From assembly GCA_022799115.1 (NCBI GenBank), contig JAAWNT010000009.1, positions 1 to 64,000 on the forward strand: a stretch of 64,000 nucleotides of DNA, written 5' to 3'. Below the pieces are notes generated by a model. It was given only the letters and a program-made list of their open reading frames with translations. It ran no database searches and was not told where the DNA came from. Positions 56,969-64,000 of the stretch are shown piece after piece (position 1 is the first letter of the stretch; the number at the start of each line of letters is the position of its first letter). The position numbers were made by a program, and so were the translations under genes. This DNA comes from Clostridiales bacterium. Lineage in GTDB: Bacteria; Bacillota; Clostridia; Oscillospirales; Acutalibacteraceae.

Positions 56969-57292
56969 ATGCCAATAGTCACCGCGGGAAGAGACGAACT
57001 TGGGACATTCGCGCCTAAATTCGCAGAACTTAACGATAATATTTTGTTTGGCGAGATTTGGTCGAGAGAGGATCGGCTGTCGGCAAGAGACAGAAGCATT
57101 GTTACAGTGGTTGCACTGATGTCAAGCGGAATGTTCGATCATTCTTTCAAATTTCATTTACAAAACGCCAAAAATCATGGAGTGACCAAAAACGAAATCG
57201 TTGAAATTTTAACCCACGCGGCATTTTACGTCGGCTGGCCCAAAGCATGGGCAGCTTTTAAAATGGCTAAAGAAATTTGGGAGTGTAACTAA
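56969..57292 (+). CDS. Carboxymuconolactone decarboxylase (CMD) family protein
   Basis: A 107-residue protein of the CMD family: DRSIVTVVALMSSG followed by KNHGVTKNEIVEILTHAAF and YVGWPKAWAAFKMAKEIW. It lacks the CxxC pair of AhpD peroxidases, so a peroxidase role is unlikely; it fits the gamma-CMD-like branch common beside cupins. It starts 2 bp after the cupin stop, so the pair is translationally coupled. Confidence 0.9.
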   Translation: MPIVTAGRDELGTFAPKFAELNDNILFGEIWSREDRLSARDRSIVTVVALMSSGMFDHSFKFHLQNAKNHGVTKNEIVEILTHAAFYVGWPKAWAAFKMAKEIWECN

Positions 57293-57401
57293 ACGAGAAC
57301 GCAGTGACAGGCCGCGGATACGCTGCTTTCAGGCCCAATTGGTTCCGTAAAATAAACCACACTAAATTCATTTAGAAGGGGCAAGAGAAGCCGGTATTAT
57401 T

Positions 57402-57767
57402 GTGGGACAGGCGTATGGAAGATCGAAGGGTAAGCTTCGCGCGATCGGTATTTCAAACTTTTATCCCGTCCTCATGGTGGATATCGCTTCTTTTTCGAGA
57501 ATCCGTCCCATAGTCAATCAGGTAGAAACCCATCTGTTTAACCAACCGAGTGCAGCAAAGGAATATATGGACAAATACAACGTACAGATCAAGGCGTTGG
57601 ATAAACTGGAACGCTCGTTTTTCTCCCATTATGCCCCCGTAATGGTCGAATTGGTTTATAAGAAAGAAAAGTCAACCATGACAACAGCAAGAAAACGAAA
57701 CTGTAGTAAAACGATGGCAGGCACTTTCGTGCCTGCCATCGTTTTACTACGTTACTTATATCCATGA
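57402..57767 (+). pseudogene. Aldo/keto reductase fragment
   Basis: An open frame of 121 codons whose first part is clearly from an aldo/keto reductase: GKLRAIGISNFYPVLMVDIA, NQVETHLFNQPSAAKEYMDK and YNVQIKALD. The N-terminal half (with the catalytic Asp, Tyr and Lys) is missing, and after about residue 65 the similarity ends in a frameshift; the last part reads through a terminator hairpin. A truncated remnant rather than a gene. Confidence 0.7.
57703..57750. terminator. Perfect 22-bp inverted repeat, terminator-like
   Basis: Positions 57703-57724 and 57729-57750 are perfect complements with loop TTTC. It has TTTTAC at its 3' side on both strands, so it can be a bidirectional terminator between the AKR remnant and the minus-strand CmpB-like gene. 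It may also be a dispersed repeat; only one copy was noticed here. Confidence 0.65.
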
Positions 57768-57949
57768 AACTGGATTCTTTTCAATCGACTGCTCGGTTGC
57801 ACATGGATAGGCGCCTTTTCTTCCGATCAACTTGTACTAACTTTCCAGTTGGATTGTTTTGGGCCCGCTTCTCTCCACGCTGGAAGCAACCTATTTTTTC
57901 AGGGAACGTTTTTCCCGGCTCAGCCAGTGAATTCCACTGAAAGAAACGC

Positions 57950-58747
57950 TTACTTTTCGTTCCTTTTTGCTCTTCGGTTCTCTATTTCCTGTTTTATTCG
58001 CAATAATAAATCAGGATGCCGAATGGAACGCATCTGAGGAAATGCGGCAATCAACCGTCTTTGCAGCCATTTGCTGTTTTGTTCCAGTTCTTTTTTCTTT
58101 TGAATTAACAAGTCAATTTTTGCCTTGATATCATCATCCAGCCGCTGTTCCAAATTTTGTTGAATTTTATGCTTGGCCTCCTGCTTTTTGCTTTCAATGT
58201 CATTTCGCAAACCATGAATTTGCTGGAGCTTTCCATTGAGCCGAAGAATGGTATACACAGACAAGACGGTATCACCAATAAAATAGGCCAGCAGACACCA
58301 GGATAATCCTGGCAAAAGCCACGCCGGGAGACTTGCTGCCATCATTTGGCCCAACGGGTGGATCAGTAAGACCAACAACACGCAAAGCGCTCCAAACAGT
58401 AAAGAGTTTTTCAGGCACACTCTCCCCCGTATATTAAATCTCTTGTTGGAATAATCCCACCAAGAGGTATGGAATAATTTTTCCAACAGGTAAGACGTTA
58501 TATATTCCAAAAGACTTGTAATCAGCATACCAAAGAGAAAAATTAGAACCATATTATCAGAAAAAGGTTGGAGTATAAACAGCACCAACAATGCCCCAAA
58601 TCCATAAACCGGGCAAAACGGACCGTTTAAAAAGCCACGATTGATGAATCGTTTTGCTGGAATGGAACAATATATGGATTCACATAGCCATCCTAAAAAA
58701 CTATAAAAGGTAAAGCCGATCAACCACTGACTGAACGTATGCAACAA
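57950..58747 (-). CDS. Putative ABC-transporter type IV / CmpB family membrane protein
   Basis: A 265-residue protein with four to five membrane helices (about 7-172), the first with family segments FYSFLGWLCESIYCSIPAKR and FINRGFLNGPFCPVYGFGAL, and WWDYSNKRFNIRGRVCL. A long charged coiled-coil tail (about 180-265) follows. The family (CmpB/PF06541-type) is common in Firmicutes and mostly uncharacterised, despite the ABC-related name. It is about 60 bp past the MarR gene stop, on the same strand. Confidence 0.85.
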   Translation of the reverse strand: MLHTFSQWLIGFTFYSFLGWLCESIYCSIPAKRFINRGFLNGPFCPVYGFGALLVLFILQPFSDNMVLIFLFGMLITSLLEYITSYLLEKLFHTSWWDYSNKRFNIRGRVCLKNSLLFGALCVLLVLLIHPLGQMMAASLPAWLLPGLSWCLLAYFIGDTVLSVYTILRLNGKLQQIHGLRNDIESKKQEAKHKIQQNLEQRLDDDIKAKIDLLIQKKKELEQNSKWLQRRLIAAFPQMRSIRHPDLLLRIKQEIENRRAKRNEK

Positions 58748-58808
58748 CTGTTCCCCCTGTCAATCCGCGTATATGGACCCGTAAAATACTGATGAGCGTT
58801 CTCGCCGG

Positions 58809-59267
58809 CTATGAATCTCTGCATTCCTTAGGGAAGGCCAGCTTTCTTTCCAGCTCTTCTACAAAATCTTTCACTACGGTTAAAATAATCTCCTTGTCGT
58901 GGGGAAGATTTTGAGTGAATCCTAAAAACTCCGATCCCAGTTCTTCCATCGTTTCCTTTGTAAATGCAGTTCCCCGGTCAGTCAGGCGAATTACCTTTCT
59001 CCTCCTATCGGTGGGGTGGCTCATCCTGTAGATATAGCCGTCTTTTTCCAGAGAATCCAGCATATAAGTCATCGTCTGCCTGGGCAGATACATGCGATCC
59101 GCGAGCTCTCCCGCCTCACATTCCTGGCGCACATAGAGTTCCATCAATAACAGAATATTGGCGTATGTGGTATGTTTTGCGTTCGCCCATCGGCAGCACA
59201 AATTGTACCCTTTGATAAACAAAGAGGCGTATTCCAAAAACCACAGATCTTCCTGATTCTTTTCCAT
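58809..59267 (-). CDS. MarR family transcriptional regulator
   Basis: A 152-residue winged-helix regulator with ANILLLMELYVRQECEAGEL, the recognition helix region ADRMYLPRQTMTYMLDSLEK, and the wing DGYIYRMSHPTDRRRKVIRL. The ATG at 59267 has AAAGGA upstream; a longer frame into the operator region is less likely. It is divergent from the ABC ATPase-permease pair, the usual layout for a local repressor of an export system. Confidence 0.92.
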   Translation of the reverse strand: MEKNQEDLWFLEYASLFIKGYNLCCRWANAKHTTYANILLLMELYVRQECEAGELADRMYLPRQTMTYMLDSLEKDGYIYRMSHPTDRRRKVIRLTDRGTAFTKETMEELGSEFLGFTQNLPHDKEIILTVVKDFVEELERKLAFPKECRDS

Positions 59268-59350
59268 CTTTGAGTCCTTTCGTGAACATTTTATGAAAAC
59301 GATTGACTTTCCATATACCCCAGATATAATATGAATTAGGATTATATGAA

Positions 59351-59399
59351 TTGGTATAAACTTCATTACAAGTGTAATATGCAACTTCTTTTTTGTCAA
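59351..59399. promoter_or_regulatory. Divergent promoters with central palindrome (MarR operator)
   Basis: For the MarR gene (minus): TTGACA (59394-59399), 17 bp and TACACT (59371-59376). For the ABC genes (plus): TTGGTA (59351-59356), 18 bp and TAATAT (59375-59380). The palindrome ATTACA-AG-TGTAAT (59365-59378) overlaps both -10 regions, so one MarR dimer could repress both directions. Confidence 0.6.
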
Positions 59400-59424
59400 G
59401 ATAGTAAGGTAAGGAGAGCGATTT

Positions 59425-60132
59425 ATGAAAAACGACTTTGTCTTATTTGATTCCGTATGTAAATATTATACTATGGGGGAACAGAAAATCGCTGCCGCCG
59501 ACCATATCAGCTTCTCCATTCAGAAGGGAGAATTCACCGTGATTGTTGGGCCAAGCGGCGCTGGTAAAACCACAGTGCTGAACATGCTGGGCGGCATGGA
59601 TCCCTGCGATGAAGGCCGCATTTGGCTGGATGGAAAAGAGATCAGCAGCTATAACCAGAAACAACTCACCGAATACCGCCGGTATGACGTTGGATTTGTC
59701 TTTCAATTTTATAATCTGGTTCAAAATTTGACCGCGCTGGAAAATGTGGAGCTTGCTTCTGAAATATGCAAAGATCCTCTTCCCGCAGAGGAAACGCTCC
59801 GACAAGTTGGTTTACAGGATCGAATCCGAAATTTTCCCGCCCAGCTTTCCGGCGGAGAACAGCAGCGTGTGGCAATCGCCCGCGCTCTGGCCAAAAATCC
59901 AAAAATTTTACTTTGCGACGAGCCAACGGGCGCACTGGACTACAACACCGGAAAAAACATACTGAAACTGCTGCAAGATACCTGCCGGAATACCGGACGC
60001 ACCGTCATCGTGATCACTCATAATCATGCCATTACCGATATGGCCGACAGAGTCATCCACATAAAAAGCGGCCGGGTGGATGCTATTGAACAGAATAAGC
60101 ATCCGATGCCTGTGGAAAGGATCGAGTGGTAG
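59425..60132 (+). CDS. ABC transporter ATP-binding protein (MacB/LolD type)
   Basis: A 235-residue ATPase of the MacB/LolD/FtsE class. Walker A is [14 protein letters not shown], the Q-loop is in [18 protein letters not shown], the signature is [17 protein letters not shown], Walker B is [13 protein letters not shown], and the switch His is in [17 protein letters not shown]. It overlaps the permease gene by a few bp. Together they form a mechanotransmission-type transporter. Confidence 0.95.
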   Translation: MKNDFVLFDSVCKYYTMGEQKIAAADHISFSIQKGEFTVIVGPSGAGKTTVLNMLGGMDPCDEGRIWLDGKEISSYNQKQLTEYRRYDVGFVFQFYNLVQNLTALENVELASEICKDPLPAEETLRQVGLQDRIRNFPAQLSGGEQQRVAIARALAKNPKILLCDEPTGALDYNTGKNILKLLQDTCRNTGRTVIVITHNHAITDMADRVIHIKSGRVDAIEQNKHPMPVERIEW

Positions 60133-63100
60133 GCTTGAAGAAATCATATCGAAACGTTATTTTACGGGAAATCCGGCAAAGCATCAGTCGTTTTCTCGCC
60201 ATATTTTTCATTGTGGCCCTGGGAGTCGGCTTTTTCGCAGGACTGATGGCCACTACTCCAGACATGCGTCTTTCCGCAGATCAGTATTTTGACGAAACTC
60301 ACACCATGGATCTTCGTGTGATATCCACATTAGGACTCACTGACGACGATGTTGAGGAAATCAAAAAAATAGACGGCGTATCCGGCGTCATGCCTGCTTA
60401 TTCGGTGGACGCTCTAATGAGCATAGATTCCGACGATAGTATGGTCGCCCGCATTCACAGCCTTCCTGTTGGAAGGTTAAACGAGGATAATCCAGATTAT
60501 CTAAACCGCTTGGTGGTAACCCAAGGACGTCTCCCGGACGGGCCGGGCGAATGTGTGCTGGAAGAGCAAAAAATGGGAAACAATCCGGTGGAGATCGGTA
60601 AAACAATCCGATTATCTCCGGAAAATAAGGATCTCAGCGATACGCTCTCTACAACGCAGTTCACTGTGGTGGGATATGTAAAAAGCGCCTATTACATGTC
60701 GGTAGAACGAGAACAAAGCACCGTTGGAAACGGAAAAATCAATGCGGTTCTCTATACGGATGAAAAAAGCTTTTCATCCGTTGCCTATACTCATCTCTTT
60801 GTCACTATGACCGAGGCCAAAGAGAAAACCGCCTTTTCTACGGAATATCAAAACTGTGTGGCGCCGCTAAAAGATCAGTTAAAAGATTTGGGAACCATCC
60901 GGGCAGTCTCGCGATACGAAGAGGTAAAATCAGAGGCTGAAAACAAGCTGAAAGACGCGAAAACGGAACTACAGGAAAAAAAGGAGCAAAGCGAGCAACA
61001 GCTGAACGAAGCAAAACAACAGTTGGATGAAGGTACCCAACAGATCCTTCAATCTGAACAAGAAATCTTGGAGGGCGACAAAAAGCTCACGGAAGGGCAG
61101 CGTACCATTGAAGAAAAAGAAAATCAGCTAAAAGATGCCCAACGGCAAATAAAAGACGCCCAGCGGACAATAGAAGAACAAGAGAAAGAGCTCAATCGCG
61201 GGGAAGTCCGATGGAAACAAGGAAAAGAAACATTTCTGCAAAAAGAGGCGGAGTTGTCGGATGCTCTTGCGCAGTTAACAGCTGGAGAAAAGGAACTTGC
61301 CGCACAGGAAACCTTACTACAGCAGGGCGAAAAAAAATGGAGCGCGGGGAAAAAACAACTGGACGCCCAGAAACGTCAATTAGAGGAAGCAAAACAGCAG
61401 CTGGACCAGGCCAAAGGTATCATTGAACAAACCAGACAAGAGGTAGAACGACTCTATGCGTTGGGGCTTGTGGACCAGGCGAAAGATCTGGAAGCTCAGG
61501 TTGCCCAACAGCAAGCCGCCTTTGAAACAGGATCTGCCGAATATAATAAAAATTTAATCCTATGGAACCAGGGACAGCAACAGCTTCAGACGCAAAGAGA
61601 ATCGCTGGATCAAGGAGCTGCCAAATTGCAGACTGCAAAACAGCAGTTGGAACTCTCAAAAGCGCAGCTGGATGAGGGGTCGCGTCAATTGTCCGCAGCC
61701 CGGGATGAGTTACAGCAGTCCCGTTCCCAACTGGACGAGGGAAAAAAACAGTTGAACGAGGGCAAACGGCAGCTTTCTCTCTCCATTGCGCAAATGAACG
61801 AGGGCAATCGTCAGCTGCAAGAGGCAAAAAAACAATTGGATACTTCACGCGCTGAACTTTTGAGTGGAAAAAAACAACTTGAAAACGCCAAACAAAAGCT
61901 TGCAGAAGGAGAGCTGGACTATCAAAACGGCAAACAAGAAGCACAGGACAAATTAAGCCAAGCGCAGGAACAGCTGGAGGAAGCGGAGGCGCAGATTCGG
62001 GACCTCAAAATTCCCGAGTGGTACGTTCTGGATCGAGATACAAATTTAAGCTACGCCAGCTTTGATTCCAACGCTGAAAAGGTCGAGGCCATTGCCCAAG
62101 TGTTTCCCGTCTTCTTTTTTCTGGTGGCTGCCCTTGTTGCCTTAACTACCATGACCAGAATGATCGAAGAGGAACGCACCCAGATCGGCACCCTGAAAGC
62201 GCTGGGATACGGCAAAGGATCCATCGCGTTTAAGTATGTGATTTATGCTGGATCCGCCACGATAGCAGGCAGTTTATTTGGCTTAGCGGTAGGGTTTCAG
62301 GTTTTCCCCATCGTGATTTGGGGAGCCTACGAAATCTTATATAACCTTCCTCCTCTCATCACAGTATTTAACGTAAAATACGCGCTCATTTCTTCCTTAG
62401 CGGCGCTCTTTTGTACCATGCTGGCTACTTTCTCCGCCTGCTACAGCACGTTGAAGGAAACCCCGGCCCGGCTGATGCTGCCCAGGGCTCCCAAAGCGGG
62501 CAAACGGATTCTTTTAGAGTATATCACTCCCATTTGGTCCCACATGAAATTCACGCACAAGGTTACCGCTCGAAATTTGATTCGATACAAAAAACGTTTC
62601 TTTATGACGGTTATCGGGATCGCCGGATGTACCGCATTGTTGCTCACCGGGTTTGGCCTGCGGGATTCCATTTCCGATATCGTAGAGAAGCAGTTCAACG
62701 ATTTGTATCAATATAACCTCATCATCAGCGTCAAGGACAGCGAGGATAGAAATACCGATCCATCCATCCGCAAAATCTTAACGGACAACGCCAAGGTTTC
62801 CGATTCGCTGGCGGTCAGCCAGGAAACCGCAGACGTAACTTCCGAATCAGGAAAAACGCAAAACTCCGTGTATCTCTATGTTCCAGAATCCTCCCAACGT
62901 CTCACCGAATTCATTAAAATGAGAGATCGCAAAAGCGGGGATCCCATTTCTTTCACTGATGGCGCCGTGCTGGTCAGTGAAAAAATGGCCGGTAGCTTAG
63001 GAATTAAAACCGGATCCACAATCACTGTTCAAAATGCAGACGGGATAACCGCAGAATGTACCGTAGGCGGAATTGTAGAAAATTATGTTTATGCATATGT

Positions 63101-63695
63101 CTACATGTCCCCTGATCTATATCGCGGCAGTTTTGCTTCGGAACCGGATTTCACGCAAATCATTGCCAAAGTGGAGGATACCTCTTTGGAAAATCGAGAT
63201 ATGATCTCCACTGCATTGTTGGAATCTGACAAAGTCAATGCCGCACAGTTTACCAACGACCTAAGCGAATCCTTTTCCGACATTGTGAAAAATATAGATT
63301 ACATTGTGATGGTGCTTATTCTATGTGCGGGGCTGCTGGCCTTTATCGTATTGTATAACCTGACCAATATCAATATTACCGAACGACAGAAGGAAATCGC
63401 CACTATTAAAGTCTTGGGGTTCTTCGATCGCGAGGTTTCCGCTTACATCTATCGGGAAACCGCTGTGCTCAGCTTGATCGGGACAGGGGTAGGACTGCTT
63501 TTAGGAATTGTTCTTCATTCCTTTGTTGTAAAGACATCTGAAGTGGATATGGTGATGTTCGGACGCAGCATCCGTCCTTTAAGCTTTGCACTAGCCGCCC
63601 TGTTAACGCTTATCTTCTCCCTGCTGGTCAATTTGGTGATGTATAAAAAGCTGAAAAAGATCAGCATGGTGGAATCCATGAAATCCGGAGAATAG
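60126..63695 (+). CDS. FtsX-like ABC permease with very long coiled-coil insert
   Basis: A 1189-residue permease. One N-terminal membrane helix (about 20-44) is followed by a periplasmic-type domain, then an insert of about 360 residues (about 268-628) that is almost pure heptad repeat, rich in Gln, Glu, Lys and Leu (QLDEGKKQLNEGKRQLSLS is typical). After this come two FtsX-type membrane modules (three helices near 658-790, then about 840 on; the last three near 1060-1180). It likely couples ATP hydrolysis to an extracellular task; the substrate is unknown. A GTG start overlapping the ATPase stop is used; a TTG three codons later is an alternative. Confidence 0.88.
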   Translation: MVGLKKSYRNVILREIRQSISRFLAIFFIVALGVGFFAGLMATTPDMRLSADQYFDETHTMDLRVISTLGLTDDDVEEIKKIDGVSGVMPAYSVDALMSIDSDDSMVARIHSLPVGRLNEDNPDYLNRLVVTQGRLPDGPGECVLEEQKMGNNPVEIGKTIRLSPENKDLSDTLSTTQFTVVGYVKSAYYMSVEREQSTVGNGKINAVLYTDEKSFSSVAYTHLFVTMTEAKEKTAFSTEYQNCVAPLKDQLKDLGTIRAVSRYEEVKSEAENKLKDAKTELQEKKEQSEQQLNEAKQQLDEGTQQILQSEQEILEGDKKLTEGQRTIEEKENQLKDAQRQIKDAQRTIEEQEKELNRGEVRWKQGKETFLQKEAELSDALAQLTAGEKELAAQETLLQQGEKKWSAGKKQLDAQKRQLEEAKQQLDQAKGIIEQTRQEVERLYALGLVDQAKDLEAQVAQQQAAFETGSAEYNKNLILWNQGQQQLQTQRESLDQGAAKLQTAKQQLELSKAQLDEGSRQLSAARDELQQSRSQLDEGKKQLNEGKRQLSLSIAQMNEGNRQLQEAKKQLDTSRAELLSGKKQLENAKQKLAEGELDYQNGKQEAQDKLSQAQEQLEEAEAQIRDLKIPEWYVLDRDTNLSYASFDSNAEKVEAIAQVFPVFFFLVAALVALTTMTRMIEEERTQIGTLKALGYGKGSIAFKYVIYAGSATIAGSLFGLAVGFQVFPIVIWGAYEILYNLPPLITVFNVKYALISSLAALFCTMLATFSACYSTLKETPARLMLPRAPKAGKRILLEYITPIWSHMKFTHKVTARNLIRYKKRFFMTVIGIAGCTALLLTGFGLRDSISDIVEKQFNDLYQYNLIISVKDSEDRNTDPSIRKILTDNAKVSDSLAVSQETADVTSESGKTQNSVYLYVPESSQRLTEFIKMRDRKSGDPISFTDGAVLVSEKMAGSLGIKTGSTITVQNADGITAECTVGGIVENYVYAYVYMSPDLYRGSFASEPDFTQIIAKVEDTSLENRDMISTALLESDKVNAAQFTNDLSESFSDIVKNIDYIVMVLILCAGLLAFIVLYNLTNINITERQKEIATIKVLGFFDREVSAYIYRETAVLSLIGTGVGLLLGIVLHSFVVKTSEVDMVMFGRSIRPLSFALAALLTLIFSLLVNLVMYKKLKKISMVESMKSGE

Positions 63696-63728
63696 CTCGA
63701 CGCTTACAATACTGTAAGAAATTAGTCC

Positions 63729-63757
63729 TTGTGAAGCGATTGCAATCATGGTAAAAT
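63729..63757 (+). promoter_or_regulatory. Promoter of the right-edge lipoprotein gene
   Basis: TTGTGA (63729-63734), 17 bp and TAAAAT (63752-63757). Its transcript would pass a terminator hairpin (63816-63833) before the gene at 63891. Confidence 0.5.
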
Positions 63758-63815
63758 AGCGGATAGAAAGAAAACAAGATGTCTTGATTTTATGGAATGA
63801 GATCAAGTTTATCAT

Positions 63816-63843
63816 GGCCCCGAACTTGGGGCCTTTGTTTTCT
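63816..63843 (+). terminator. Terminator hairpin before the lipoprotein gene
   Basis: GGCCCC (63816-63821) pairs with GGGGCC (63828-63833), followed by TTTGTTTTCTT. It ends the permease transcript, and may also attenuate the downstream gene. Confidence 0.75.
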
Positions 63844-63890
63844 TAGAGCCGCGATTCCAAGCATTTTTTCGCCAAAGGAGGACTAAACGT

Positions 63891-64000
63891 ATGAAAAGAT
63901 TCATCAAGGGCATGGCGCTCTTGTTGGCTATTTTCTTCCTAGCGGGTTGTTTGACTGGCTGTAAAAAGCCCGCCTCGCCTTCAGAGGAAAATCCCCTTTT
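63891..64000 (+). CDS. Lipoprotein, N-terminal part only (cut by window end)
   Basis: AAAGGAGG precedes an ATG that opens MKRFIKGMALLLAIFFLAGC: a basic start, a hydrophobic core and a lipobox LAGC with Cys 20 as the lipidation site. The frame is open to the window end (36 residues visible). A surface lipoprotein, for example a solute-binding protein, is likely; its function cannot be read here. Confidence 0.75.
   Translation, partial: MKRFIKGMALLLAIFFLAGCLTGCKKPASPSEENPL

Noticed and set aside
57402..57767. Intact aldo/keto reductase gene
   Set aside because: Only a mid-protein segment is present; the catalytic N-terminal half is missing and the end runs through a terminator.

Overview
The window looks like a chromosomal segment from a Gram-positive, low-to-moderate GC anaerobe of the class Clostridia. 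My best guess is the Oscillospirales (old Clostridium cluster IV), based on gene content only. Supporting signs are strong AGGAGG-type ribosome binding sites, frequent GTG and TTG starts, a clostridial division cluster with two PASTA-containing penicillin-binding proteins, a glgB-glgC-glgD-glgA glycogen operon (GlgD is a Firmicutes-type paralogue), a SpoIID-like protein, HPr, and the ylxM-ffh-rpsP-khpA-rimM-trmD operon. No rRNA, CRISPR array or insertion sequence was seen. One tRNA (Arg, CCU) lies at the left edge.

Layout. 1-4 kb: tRNA-Arg beside a decayed tRNA-like stretch, a small sigma-region-4-like protein, a MATE exporter behind a terminator-like leader, and a CorA transporter preceded by a 30-residue upstream ORF. 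4-19 kb (minus strand): a compact division and wall cluster, transcribed mraZ-rsmH-ftsL-two class B PBPs-mraY-ftsW-murG-murA-ftsQ-ftsZ. It has an MraZ-type operator, and it lacks the mur ligases and ftsA. 19-28 kb (minus): a coiled-coil protein with coaD and rsmD, uvrC, HPr, then the trmD/rimM/khpA/rpsP/ffh/ylxM operon. 28-33.5 kb: membrane proteins (a permuted-papain-like protein, TVP38, YitT), uppP and an SGNH hydrolase. 33.6-39.5 kb (minus): glycogen synthesis. 40-44 kb: GAPDH, a membrane protein and citrate synthase (minus), then the SpoIID-like protein (plus). 45.4-48.6 kb (plus): ilvB-ilvN-ilvC. 49-52.2 kb (plus): a DUF2804 protein, a zinc-ribbon membrane protein and mnmA.

52.2-57.8 kb is an accessory, decaying zone. 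It holds a broken GNAT gene, a DUF4180 gene, an unusual MTA/SAH-nucleosidase-GNAT fusion, a LysR regulator, a broken flavodoxin, an intact cupin, a carboxymuconolactone-decarboxylase-like protein and an aldo/keto reductase fragment. 57.9-64 kb: a CmpB-like membrane protein, then a MarR regulator divergent from an ABC ATPase and a giant coiled-coil FtsX-type permease, and finally the start of a lipoprotein cut by the window end.

The core genes serve wall synthesis and division (MurA, MurG, MraY, UppP, PBPs, FtsW/Q/L/Z), tRNA and rRNA modification (RsmH, RsmD, TrmD, MnmA), protein targeting (Ffh), carbon storage (Glg proteins, GAPDH, citrate synthase) and branched-chain amino acid synthesis. 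I found no clearly new multi-gene system. The best leads are the corA upstream ORF with its PDP motif, the MATE leader, the nucleosidase-GNAT fusion, the MarR/ABC/coiled-coil permease unit, and a structured intergenic segment between glgB and the GAPDH gene.
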